From Bordetella sp. (GTDB lineage: Bacteria; Pseudomonadota; Gammaproteobacteria; Burkholderiales; Burkholderiaceae_B): a stretch of 9,380 bases of DNA. This document shows, in pieces, positions 1 to 8,234 of this stretch. A program made the translations under genes and the position numbers. Position 1 is the first letter of the stretch. The number at the start of each line of letters is the position of its first letter. The notes under the pieces are model-generated. The model ran no database searches. It saw only the letters and a list, made by a program, of their open reading frames with translations, and was not told where the DNA came from. The stretch covers positions 1 to 9,380 of the forward strand of contig DAIDKG010000003.1 in NCBI GenBank assembly GCA_027450125.1, read 5' to 3'.

Positions 1-133
1 GTTGAACAACCGGCCCATCGTCGAGAAAAACGTCGTATAGCGACGAGCGGCCGCCGCGGCGTGCCGCTGCGGCGTGTCCTTCTCCTTGATTGCGCGACCT
101 TGATTCCGCGGCCCGGACCGGCCCGACGACGAC
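1..133. other. Left-edge region before the aminotransferase; coding status unresolved
   Basis: Two readings compete and neither can be settled here. On the plus strand, the frame starting at base 2 gives 12 codons ending LNNRPIVEKNVV with a TAG stop at 38-40, and most of their third positions are G or C, as expected for the tail of a gene. On the minus strand, a frame is open from an ATG at 135-133 to the window edge, ending RRYTTFFSTMGRLFN, with about 82 percent GC at third positions. An internal ATG in that frame lies at 18-16, but neither ATG has a convincing ribosome binding site. Both readings share the same third positions, so composition alone cannot separate them. A GC hairpin (53-60 pairing with 66-73, one G-T pair) follows the plus-strand stop and could be a weak terminator. 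Recognised family: none. Confidence 0.3.
84..109. repeat. Near-identical 12-base direct repeats at 14-base spacing
   Basis: CCTTGATTGCGC (84-95) and CCTTGATTCCGC (98-109) agree at 11 of 12 bases and start 14 bases apart. They end 24 bases before the aminotransferase start codon. Spaced direct repeats in a promoter region can be protein binding sites; that role is inferred, and no regulator is identified. Confidence 0.4.
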
Positions 134-1336
134 ATGTACGCATACACCGCCCCCTTCCAGAACCCCGCCGGTTCGCCGATACGCGAGCTGTTCAAGTATT
201 TGAGCGAACCCGGGATGATCTCCTTCGCGGGCGGCTATCCCGCCAGCGACCTGTTCGACATGCAGGGGCTGGGCGCGGCACAGGCGCGCGCGTTCGAGGA
301 CCCGATCCTCTGCCTGCAATACGGGCCCACCGACGGGCTGCCCGGGCTCAAGGCGCAGCTCGTTGCGCTGATGGCCAGGCGCGGCGCCTCGTGCAGGCCC
401 GAGCAGATGCTCGTCACCACCGGCTCGCAGCAAGGCCTGGACCTGCTGCTGCGCGTGCTGGTCGAACCGGGCGACGTGGTGCTCACCGAGCAGCCGGCTT
501 ATCCTGCGACGCTGCAGGCGCTGAGGCTGCAGCAGGCCCGCGTCGTCACCGTGCCGGTCGACGGCGACGGCCTGGACACAGGCAGGCTGGCAGACCTGCT
601 CGCGTCGGGCGCCGTGGCGCGGCCCAAGCTGCTGTACACGGTACCCACCTTCGCCAACCCGACGGGCGCGACGCTCGCGCGCGAGCGCCGGCTCGAACTG
701 CTGCGCCTGGCGGTTCGCTACAGGTTCCTCATCGTCGAGGACGATCCCTACGGCGACCTGCGATTCGCGGGCGAGCCCATCCCTTCGATTCTCGCCCTTG
801 CCGACGACGTCGACGGTTCGCGCGACTGGGTGGTGCATTTTTCCAGCCTTTCCAAGGTCGTCGCGCCCGGCCTGCGCATCGGGTGGACGGTGGCGCCCCT
901 GGAAATCGCGCGCCGCTGCGTCATCGCCAAGCAGACGGTCGACCTGTGCACCACGCCCTGGTCCCAGGCCGTCGCCGCCCGATATCTGGAAGACGGTTCG
1001 CTGGAGCGCCATCTGCCGCGCATCACGGCCGCCTATGGCCGCAAGAACGGCGCGCTTTGCCGGGCGCTGCGCGCAGGGCTGGGCGATGCCATCGCGTTTC
1101 ACCAGCCCGAGGGCGGCATGTTTGTCTGGGCGCGCATGCCGGGCGTGGATGCCGCGCAATTGCTGGCCTGCGCCATCGAGCGCAAAGTCATGTTCGTGCC
1201 CGGCAAAGCGTTCTTCGCCGATCAGCCCGATGCCGCCGCGCTGCGTCTTTCGTTCGCGGCCCCGGGCATCGACGCCATCGAGGAAGGCGCGCGGCGCCTG
1301 CAGCAGGCCTACCAGATGCTGGCCGACCAGGCCTGA
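134..1336 (+). CDS. PLP-dependent aminotransferase, class I/II (fold type I)
   Basis: A 400-residue cytosolic enzyme that should transfer an amino group between an amino acid and a 2-oxo acid using pyridoxal phosphate. Visible landmarks are TTGSQQGLDLL (95-105, cofactor phosphate region), TFANPTG with Asn175, DDPYGDL with Asp204 and Tyr206, the Schiff-base lysine Lys241 in SSLSKVVAPGLRIGW, and Arg371 in LRLSF for the substrate carboxylate. All key residues are present and the length is normal. It resembles the 2-aminoadipate aminotransferase/MocR-like group, but it has no N-terminal GntR helix-turn-helix and so is an enzyme rather than a regulator. The ATG at 134 is the only usable start, because an in-frame TGA lies at 101-103; no clear Shine-Dalgarno is seen. 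It converges on the MFS gene with an 18-base gap and has no pathway neighbour, so the substrate cannot be named. Confidence 0.9.
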   Translation: MYAYTAPFQNPAGSPIRELFKYLSEPGMISFAGGYPASDLFDMQGLGAAQARAFEDPILCLQYGPTDGLPGLKAQLVALMARRGASCRPEQMLVTTGSQQGLDLLLRVLVEPGDVVLTEQPAYPATLQALRLQQARVVTVPVDGDGLDTGRLADLLASGAVARPKLLYTVPTFANPTGATLARERRLELLRLAVRYRFLIVEDDPYGDLRFAGEPIPSILALADDVDGSRDWVVHFSSLSKVVAPGLRIGWTVAPLEIARRCVIAKQTVDLCTTPWSQAVAARYLEDGSLERHLPRITAAYGRKNGALCRALRAGLGDAIAFHQPEGGMFVWARMPGVDAAQLLACAIERKVMFVPGKAFFADQPDAAALRLSFAAPGIDAIEEGARRLQQAYQMLADQA

Positions 1337-1354
1337 TCCTCGCGCCGCCGGCTG

Positions 1355-2800
1355 TCAGGAGGGCTGTTGCCCGGGTGCCGTCTGCTTGCTGCCCAGGCGG
1401 CGCGAGCTGACGACCAGCGCCGAGACCGTCGCCGCCACTGCCAGCCAGAGCGTCCATTTGATCGCCTGGGCCAGCGCGGTGCCTGTCAGCCTGCCGCCGG
1501 ACGCGGCATGCGCGGCGTACGCCGACAGGATGACCCCCACCAGCGCGGTTCCCAGGCATTGCCCGAAGGTGCGTGCGATGGCCAGCACGCCCGAGGCGTT
1601 GCTGCTGCGCTCGCGCGAGGCGTTGGCCAGCATCTCGCGGTTGTTGGGGCTCTGGAAGAAGCCGAAGCCCGCGCCGCACACCAGCTCACGCCAGGCGATA
1701 TCCCACGCCGGCGCGTTATAGGGCAGCAAGGCCAGCAGCGCGAGGCCGAGCGCGAAGACGGCCAGCCCGGCTGTGGCCAGCGTGGCCGGCCGATGCCGGT
1801 CGGCCAGCCGCCCGGCATGTGGGGCGATGAGCACGATTGCGACCGGCCAGGGCGTAAAGAGCAGCGCCGACGCGAAGGGACTGTAGCCGTACGCGCTTTG
1901 CATCAGGATGGGCAGCGCGATGAACGCGATTCCCTGGCCGACGAACGAGGCCATGGACGTCAGCGCCGCCATGGAAAAACGCGTGGAGGCGAAGATGTCC
2001 AGCGGCAGCAGCGGCTCCGGGGCGCGGCGCTGGCGCCGCACGAATGCCATGCCTGCCGCGACGGCCGCCGCCGCGTAGGCAAGAGGCAGGTAGGCCCGCC
2101 CGCCGTCGCCCAATTGAGCGCAGGCGTCAGCGGCCATGATCAGAGCGGCCATCGCCGCGCCCGACAACAGGGCGCCCGCGGTGTCGAAGGGCAGGCCCCG
2201 AACGCGTGCCTTGGGAATGGCGCGGCGCGCCAGGACCGTGCCGACGATGCCCAGCGGGACGTTGATCGCGAACAGCCACTGCCAGCTCAGGGCTGCCAGC
2301 AGGGTCCCGCCCAGCATGGGCGCGATGGCGGTGCTCGCGGCCACGAGCAGGGCATTCAGGCCGAGGATCCTCCCCAGCAGGCGGGTCGGGAAGATCGAGC
2401 GATGGATCGCCGGGGCGATGCTCAGCGTCGCGGCCCCGCCCACTCCCTGCAGCACGCGCATCACGATCAGCCACGGCAGAGAGGTGGACAAGGCGCAGCC
2501 CAGCGACGCCAGCGTGAACACGGCGATGCCGCTGGTGAACAGGGCGCGAAAACCGGTCCGCTTTGCCAGCGCTGAAAATGCCGCCAGCGTGACGGCCACC
2601 GACAGCAGGTAGCCGTTGGCCACCCACACTGCTTCGCCTGTCGGGACGTCCAGCGATTGGGCGATCTGGGGCAGGGCGATGTTGACGATAGACCCGTCGA
2701 AGACCGCCATGGTCGTGGCGATCATCACCGAAATCATGGCCAGGCAGCGCTCGCGGCCCGGCAGGCCCTCGTCTCCCGGTCGGTCGGAAAATAATTCCAT
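1355..2800 (-). CDS. MFS transporter, DHA2 (14-helix, EmrB-like) family; probable drug/H+ antiporter
   Basis: An inner-membrane proton-driven exporter by family, of 481 residues from the start chosen here. It shows many hydrophobic helices and the DHA2 signatures: FDGSIVNIALPQ in helix 1 with its acidic residue, LLGRILGL, APMLGG (antiporter motif C) in helix 5, WQWLFAINVPLGI after it, and FFQSPNNREML near helix 13. The length fits the 14-helix subfamily. An ATG six codons upstream (2818-2816) is possible, but it has no Shine-Dalgarno, whereas AAGGA at 2813-2809 sits 8 bases before the ATG at 2800-2798, so I prefer the inner start. The gene is divergent from a LysR regulator, which may control it. 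No EmrA-like membrane-fusion gene is beside it, so it may work alone. The substrate is unknown. Confidence 0.9.
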   Translation of the reverse strand: MELFSDRPGDEGLPGRERCLAMISVMIATTMAVFDGSIVNIALPQIAQSLDVPTGEAVWVANGYLLSVAVTLAAFSALAKRTGFRALFTSGIAVFTLASLGCALSTSLPWLIVMRVLQGVGGAATLSIAPAIHRSIFPTRLLGRILGLNALLVAASTAIAPMLGGTLLAALSWQWLFAINVPLGIVGTVLARRAIPKARVRGLPFDTAGALLSGAAMAALIMAADACAQLGDGGRAYLPLAYAAAAVAAGMAFVRRQRRAPEPLLPLDIFASTRFSMAALTSMASFVGQGIAFIALPILMQSAYGYSPFASALLFTPWPVAIVLIAPHAGRLADRHRPATLATAGLAVFALGLALLALLPYNAPAWDIAWRELVCGAGFGFFQSPNNREMLANASRERSSNASGVLAIARTFGQCLGTALVGVILSAYAAHAASGGRLTGTALAQAIKWTLWLAVAATVSALVVSSRRLGSKQTAPGQQPS

Positions 2801-2891
2801 CTGGTAAATCCTTTTCATGGACGGGCGGCGGGCCCGTCGGTGTCGTAGCCGTAGCCGTCACTGTATGGGCGCGTCGAACGTGGCGGAAGAC

Positions 2892-2939
2892 GCATGGCTT
2901 GCATTGATAAAGTGCATGGAACGCCATGTATGGCCATGC
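2892..2939. promoter_or_regulatory. Divergent MFS/lysR control region with clustered GCCATG dyads
   Basis: The 150 bases between the two divergent genes contain CATGGC (2893-2898), GCCATG (2923-2928) and GCCATG again (2933-2938). The two direct copies are exactly 10 bases apart, about one helical turn. GCATGGC (2892-2898) and GCCATGC (2933-2939) form a long-range inverted repeat, and GCCATGTATGGC (2923-2934) is a 12-bp dyad with perfect 5-base arms. TGCATTGATAAAGTGCA (2900-2916) is another partial dyad of the kind LysR proteins bind. Operator function for the adjacent LysR is inferred. A possible -35 for lysR is TTGATA (2904-2909); the matching -10 is weak. Confidence 0.4.
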
Positions 2940-2950
2940 TAGGATCGGGT

Positions 2951-3874
2951 ATGACCGATCCCGACCTGAACCTGCTCATCGCGCTCGATGCCCTGCTGGC
3001 AGAAGGCAGCGTGGCCGGCGCGGCCCGGCGCCTGGGGCTCAGCGCCTCGGCGATGAGCCGGACCCTGGCCCGGTTGCGCGAGGCGACGGCCGACCCTTTG
3101 CTGGTGCGGGCGGGGCGCCGCATGGTGCCGACCCCGCATGCCCAGGCCTTGCGCCAGCGCGTGAGAGATGCGGCCCGCGAGGCGCGCGCCGTCTTGAATC
3201 CGCCGACGGCAGATCTCGATATTAGCGCTTTGCGCCGAACCTTCACGATCCGCGCCAACGACGGTTTTGTCGAGGCGTTCGGGGCCCGGTTGATTGCGGC
3301 CGCGGCCGCGGCGGCGCCGGGCGTGCGCCTGCGTTTCGCCGCCAAGGCCGAGAAGACGGCGACCCCGCTGCGCGAAGGCGCGGTCGACCTGGAAATCGGC
3401 GTGCTGAGCCAGATGGGCCCCGAGGTCCGGGTGCAGGCGCTATTTCGTGATCGCTTCGTCGGCGCTGCCCGCAAAGGACATCCGCTCGAAGCGGAGCCCG
3501 CGGTGACCGCAGGCCAGTATGTCGCCTTCGGGCACGTGGTCGCCTCGCGCCGCGGGCGCGCTGACGGCCCCGTGGACATCGCTCTGGCCGCAATGGGGCT
3601 GGAACGGGCGGTCGCCGCAGTGGTGCCCAGTTTTTCCGCCGCGCTGGCCGTGGCGCGCGGCTCCGATTTGATTGCGCTCGTGCCAGCCTCCTTCCTGGGC
3701 GTGCAGCAAGAGCGTAGCGAGCCTGCCCGCGCCGGAATCTTCGCTTTCGAACTGCCCGTGCAGACCGAGAAAATCACGGTGTCGCAGATGTGGCATCCGC
3801 GCCTGGGCGCCGATCCTGGACACCAGTGGCTGCGGCAACTGGTGCTCGATGTATGCCGAGAGGGCGTACAATGA
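2951..3874 (+). CDS. LysR-family transcriptional regulator
   Basis: A 307-residue DNA-binding regulator. The N-terminal winged helix-turn-helix is clear: LNLLIALDALLAEGSVAGAARRLGLSASAMSRTLARLRE spans roughly residues 6-44, followed by the wing segment DPLLVRAGRRMVPT. The rest is the effector-binding domain typical of the family. I place the start at the ATG at 2951, because family members begin just before the DLNLL segment and AGGA (2941-2944) lies 6 bases upstream; an ATG at 2894 would add 19 residues without a binding site and would overlap the dyads. A run of seven alanines (residues 116-122) comes from a GCGGCC repeat. It is divergent from the MFS exporter and 25 bases ahead of the nitroreductase, so either may be a target. 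The effector is unknown. Confidence 0.88.
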   Translation: MTDPDLNLLIALDALLAEGSVAGAARRLGLSASAMSRTLARLREATADPLLVRAGRRMVPTPHAQALRQRVRDAAREARAVLNPPTADLDISALRRTFTIRANDGFVEAFGARLIAAAAAAAPGVRLRFAAKAEKTATPLREGAVDLEIGVLSQMGPEVRVQALFRDRFVGAARKGHPLEAEPAVTAGQYVAFGHVVASRRGRADGPVDIALAAMGLERAVAAVVPSFSAALAVARGSDLIALVPASFLGVQQERSEPARAGIFAFELPVQTEKITVSQMWHPRLGADPGHQWLRQLVLDVCREGVQ

Positions 3875-3886
3875 GAATGTTTCTCA
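3872..3886. promoter_or_regulatory. Perfect 6-3-6 inverted repeat resembling a Fur box
   Basis: TGAGAATGTTTCTCA has perfect 6-base arms around TGT. It starts on the TGA stop of the LysR gene and ends 13 bases before the nitroreductase ATG. Against the 7-1-7 Fur core TGATAATNATTATCA it agrees at 11 of 14 specified positions, and against the classical 19-base box at about 13 of 19 (3867-3885). It is markedly AT-richer than its surroundings. A Fur (iron-responsive repressor) site is a reasonable inference; another dimeric regulator or chance are alternatives. Confidence 0.4.
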
Positions 3887-3899
3887 ATTGAACCGAACC

Positions 3900-4487
3900 A
3901 TGACGACTACAAACGAAACCCCGTTGCAACTGCTGATGTCCCGCCGCTCGACCAAGCTCGTGCGCGGCCCGGGACCATCAGATGACGAACTGGCCCGGAT
4001 CCTGCAGGCCGGCATGAGCGCGCCCGATCACGGCGCGCTGCGTCCCTGGCGCTACGTTGTCATCCGCGGCGAGGCCGTGGGCAGGCTGGCCGACATGGCC
4101 ATCGCTGCCGTCAAGCGCACGGGCGATCCGCGCATGACGCCGGAAAAGGAGAAGAACAACCGCGCGTGGCTGGCACAGGTGCCGCTGGTGCTGGGCGTGG
4201 CGCAGAAGAGCTTCTTCGACGGCAAGATCCCCGAGCACGAACAGATGCTGGCCGTGGGCGCGTCGGTGATGAACGTGCTCAACGCCGTGCACATGCTGGG
4301 CTACGCGGCGTTCTGGAGCACCGGCCTGGGCACCAATGTGCCCGACGTGCAGGAAGCGCTGGGCTTCGATCCCCTGGAATACCGCTTCCTGGGCTTTGTG
4401 GCCATCGGCGCGTTGGCGGCCGACCTGCCTCCCATGCAGCGCCCCGATTTCCGCGAGTTCGTCACGGAGTGGACGGGAGCGCAATAA
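3900..4487 (+). CDS. Nitroreductase-family protein, YdjA-like (FMN, NAD(P)H)
   Basis: A 195-residue protein of the nitroreductase superfamily, whose members are usually FMN-bound dimers that reduce nitro compounds, quinones or related substrates with NAD(P)H. The N-terminal SRRSTKLVRGPGPSDDELARILQAGMSAPDHGALRPWRYVVI (14-55) closely follows the pattern of E. coli YdjA, including the Arg-Arg-Ser FMN-phosphate region and the APDHG-x4-PW segment. WSTGLGTN (139-146) and YRFLGFVAIGA are the usual C-terminal landmarks. The length matches the short YdjA type. The ATG at 3900 is chosen because everything upstream in frame lies in the LysR gene and shows no homology; no good Shine-Dalgarno is seen. It lies 25 bases after lysR on the same strand and may be co-transcribed with it, or driven separately through the Fur-like dyad. 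The natural substrate is unknown. Confidence 0.88.
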   Translation: MTTTNETPLQLLMSRRSTKLVRGPGPSDDELARILQAGMSAPDHGALRPWRYVVIRGEAVGRLADMAIAAVKRTGDPRMTPEKEKNNRAWLAQVPLVLGVAQKSFFDGKIPEHEQMLAVGASVMNVLNAVHMLGYAAFWSTGLGTNVPDVQEALGFDPLEYRFLGFVAIGALAADLPPMQRPDFREFVTEWTGAQ

Positions 4488-4518
4488 GCGCCCGGCGGGC
4501 CTGCAAGAAGCCGGGCGC
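4488..4518. terminator. GC-rich hairpin shared by two convergent genes
   Basis: GCGCCCGGC (4488-4496) and GCCGGGCGC (4510-4518) form a perfect 9-bp stem with a 13-base loop, directly after the nitroreductase stop. On the plus strand no T tract follows. Read from argH on the minus strand, the stem is followed by TTATTG, so it works better as an argH terminator. It may serve both genes. Confidence 0.5.
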
Positions 4519-4538
4519 GGCGCCAGGCCCCGGGGATT

Positions 4539-5954
4539 TCAAGCCGTCTCGTCCAGCACCCGCTGCGCTTCCTCGCGCACGCGCTCGGGCGCCGTGCCGC
4601 CGATATGTTTGCGCGCCGCCACCGAGCCTTCCAGCGTCAGCACCTGGTGCACGTCCGCTTCGATGGCTGGATGGTAGGCCTGCAGTTCGGCCAGCGTCAG
4701 GTCCGCCAGGTCGATGCCGCGCTGTTCGCAGTCGCGCACCGCATGCGCCACCACCTCGTGCGCGTCGCGAAAGGGCAGGCCGCGCTTGACCAGGTAGTCG
4801 GCCAGGTCGGTCGCGGTGGCAAAGCCCTGCAGGGCCGCGGCGCGCATGTTCTCGGCCTTGACTTTGATGCCGCCGGCCATGTCGGCAAAGATCGTCAGCG
4901 TATCGCGCAGCGTGTCGACGGTATCGAACAACCCTTCCTTGTCTTCCTGGTTGTCCTTGTTGTAGGCCAGCGGCTGGCCTTTCATCAGCGTGAGCAGCGC
5001 CATGAGGTGGCCGTTGACGCGACCGGTCTTGCCGCGGGCCAGCTCGGGCACGTCGGGGTTCTTCTTCTGCGGCATGATGCTGCTGCCGGTGCAGAAACGG
5101 TCGGCCAGATCGATGAAGCCCACGCGCGGACTCATCCAGATCACCAGCTCTTCAGACAGGCGCGAGATGTGCGTCATGATGAGCGCGCCGGCCGCGCAGA
5201 ACTCGATCGCGAAGTCGCGATCGGATACGGCATCCAGCGAATTGCGGCACACGCCGTCGAAACCCAGGGTGCGGGCCACGCGCTCGCGGTCGATGGGGTA
5301 GCTGGTGCCGGCCAGGGCGGCGGCGCCCAGCGGCAGGCGGTTGATGCGGCGGCGCGCATCGGCCAGGCGCTCGGCATCGCGACCGAACATTTCGGCGTAA
5401 GCCAGCAGGTGATGGCCGAAGGTGACGGGCTGGGCCACCTGCAAATGGGTGAAGCCGGGCAGGATGGTGGCGGCGTTTTCCAGCGCCACCGCGGCCAGCG
5501 CGCGGCGCAGCTGGCCCAGCAGCGCGATCAGGCCGTCGATCTCGTCGCGCAGCCACAGGCGCACGTCGGTGGCGACCTGGTCGTTGCGCGAGCGGCCGGT
5601 ATGCAGACGCTTGCCCGCGTCGCCCACCAGTTCCACCAGGCGCTTCTCGATGTTCAGATGCACGTCTTCCAGGTCGAGCAGCCACTGGAAGCGGCCGGCG
5701 TCGATCTCGGACAAAATCTGCTGCATGCCGCGCTGAATGTCGGCGTAGTCCTGCGCGCTGATGATGCCCTGGGCGGACAGCATCTCGGCGTGGGCCAGCG
5801 AGCCGCGGATGTCGTGCCGGGCCAGGCGCTGGTCGAAATCGACCGAGGCGGTGTAGCGCTTGACCAGGTCGGAAACGGGTTCGGAAAACCGGGCCGACCA
5901 GGCCTGCGCCTTGTTGGCGAACTGGTCTTGGGAAGTGTGCGCGTTGTTAGCCAT
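4539..5954 (-). CDS. argH: Argininosuccinate lyase
   Basis: A cytosolic homotetrameric enzyme that splits argininosuccinate into arginine and fumarate, the last step of arginine synthesis. The 471-residue length is normal. The fumarase/aspartase superfamily signature [12 protein letters not shown] lies at 290-301 and carries the catalytic serine in a mobile loop. [13 protein letters not shown] (118-130) and [11 protein letters not shown] with His170 (166-176) are the two other conserved active-site segments, and [12 protein letters not shown] follows near 333-344. No key residue is missing. The ATG at 5954-5952 is preceded by GAGG at 8 bases, and a perfect TATAAT lies about 30 bases upstream. 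It stands alone, divergent from nadE and convergent with the nitroreductase, with no other arg gene in view. Confidence 0.97.
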   Translation of the reverse strand: MANNAHTSQDQFANKAQAWSARFSEPVSDLVKRYTASVDFDQRLARHDIRGSLAHAEMLSAQGIISAQDYADIQRGMQQILSEIDAGRFQWLLDLEDVHLNIEKRLVELVGDAGKRLHTGRSRNDQVATDVRLWLRDEIDGLIALLGQLRRALAAVALENAATILPGFTHLQVAQPVTFGHHLLAYAEMFGRDAERLADARRRINRLPLGAAALAGTSYPIDRERVARTLGFDGVCRNSLDAVSDRDFAIEFCAAGALIMTHISRLSEELVIWMSPRVGFIDLADRFCTGSSIMPQKKNPDVPELARGKTGRVNGHLMALLTLMKGQPLAYNKDNQEDKEGLFDTVDTLRDTLTIFADMAGGIKVKAENMRAAALQGFATATDLADYLVKRGLPFRDAHEVVAHAVRDCEQRGIDLADLTLAELQAYHPAIEADVHQVLTLEGSVAARKHIGGTAPERVREEAQRVLDETA

Positions 5955-5981
5955 GCAAAATGCCTCGTTTGTAAGCTGAGG

Positions 5982-5987
5982 ATTATA
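5982..5987 (-). promoter_or_regulatory. -10 element of the argH promoter
   Basis: TATAAT on the minus strand is a perfect sigma-70 -10 hexamer and would give a leader of about 20 bases before argH. At 16-18 bases spacing there is no recognisable -35 (the region is GC-rich), so activation by another factor or a weak basal promoter is possible. An ARG-box could not be identified with confidence. Confidence 0.5.
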
Positions 5988-6090
5988 GAGGCAGGCCCGG
6001 ACGGGGCCGACGCTGTGGATTCTGCGTCTGCGGGCCGGGAGCCCGTGTGCAAGACCGGCCGGATCGGCCCGCAGAACCCCATTGGGGCCA

Positions 6091-6099
6091 TGCGATAAT
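6091..6099 (+). promoter_or_regulatory. Possible extended -10 promoter of nadE
   Basis: TGCGATAAT contains the TGn extension directly before GATAAT, five of six matches to the -10 consensus. It lies 43 bases before the nadE ATG in an abruptly AT-rich stretch (6091-6128). No good -35 is present, which is compatible with an extended -10 promoter. Confidence 0.4.
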
Positions 6100-6142
6100 T
6101 TTCCAGATTACAAAAAATACCTCGATACGGAATCCCTCCCCC

Positions 6143-8160
<2,018 letters not shown>

Positions 8161-8162
<2 letters not shown>

Positions 8163-8174
8163 CTTGCGCAAGCT
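8161..8174. repeat. Perfect 14-bp palindrome at the glnB stop codon
   Basis: AGCTTGCGCAAGCT reads the same on both strands and overlaps the last two bases of the glnB TAG. As RNA it could form a 5-bp stem with a GCGC loop just upstream of the main terminator. It could be an extra 3'-end structure or a protein site; neither is shown. Confidence 0.45.
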
Positions 8175-8180
8175 CGCGCG

Positions 8181-8215
8181 AAAACGGCCGGAATCGATGC
8201 CGGCCGTTTTCTTTT
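8181..8215. terminator. Bidirectional rho-independent terminator (glnB / lysR)
   Basis: AAAACGGCCGG (8181-8191) and CCGGCCGTTTT (8200-8210) form a perfect 11-bp stem with an 8-base loop, followed by CTTTT on the plus strand. The leading A run becomes a T run on the minus strand, so the same hairpin can end the convergent LysR transcript, whose stop codon is at 8237-8235. Confidence 0.88.
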
Positions 8216-8234
8216 GGCGCGTCGCGCCCGGCGT

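Noticed and set aside
1337..1354. Possible shared terminator between the aminotransferase and MFS gene
   Set aside because: The 18-base gap holds no stable inverted repeat or T tract; any terminator would have to lie inside the opposing genes.
61..1410. 449-codon plus-strand frame overlapping the aminotransferase
   Set aside because: Arg/Ala-rich out-of-frame translation without recognisable domains; the aminotransferase frame contains every expected motif.
1367..2575. 402-codon plus-strand frame opposite the MFS gene
   Set aside because: Gln/Arg/Gly-rich translation antisense to a clear 14-helix transporter; no motif and no supporting ribosome binding site.
2845..2858. GTAGCC tandem duplication in the MFS/lysR gap
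   Set aside because: Only two short units, and likely to occur by chance in such DNA; no link to the dyads further along.
3296..3317. GCGGCC repeat (overlapping NotI-like sites) in the LysR gene
   Set aside because: It simply encodes the seven-alanine stretch in GC-biased codons; no sign of a separate element.
2815..3777. 320-codon minus-strand frame opposite the LysR gene
   Set aside because: Ser/Arg/Ala-rich low-complexity translation opposite a regulator with a clear helix-turn-helix.
6031..6062. Small GC dyads (5-bp stem at 6031-6045 and CCGGCCGG at 6055-6062) between argH and nadE
   Set aside because: Short GC palindromes are expected at this base composition; no T tract, no riboswitch-like architecture and no position relative to a promoter that suggests a role.
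4605..6098. Very long plus-strand open frame (497 codons) opposite argH
   Set aside because: It is antisense to a complete argininosuccinate lyase with all active-site motifs. In GC-rich DNA the opposite strand often lacks stops. The translation is low-complexity and matches no family I recognise.
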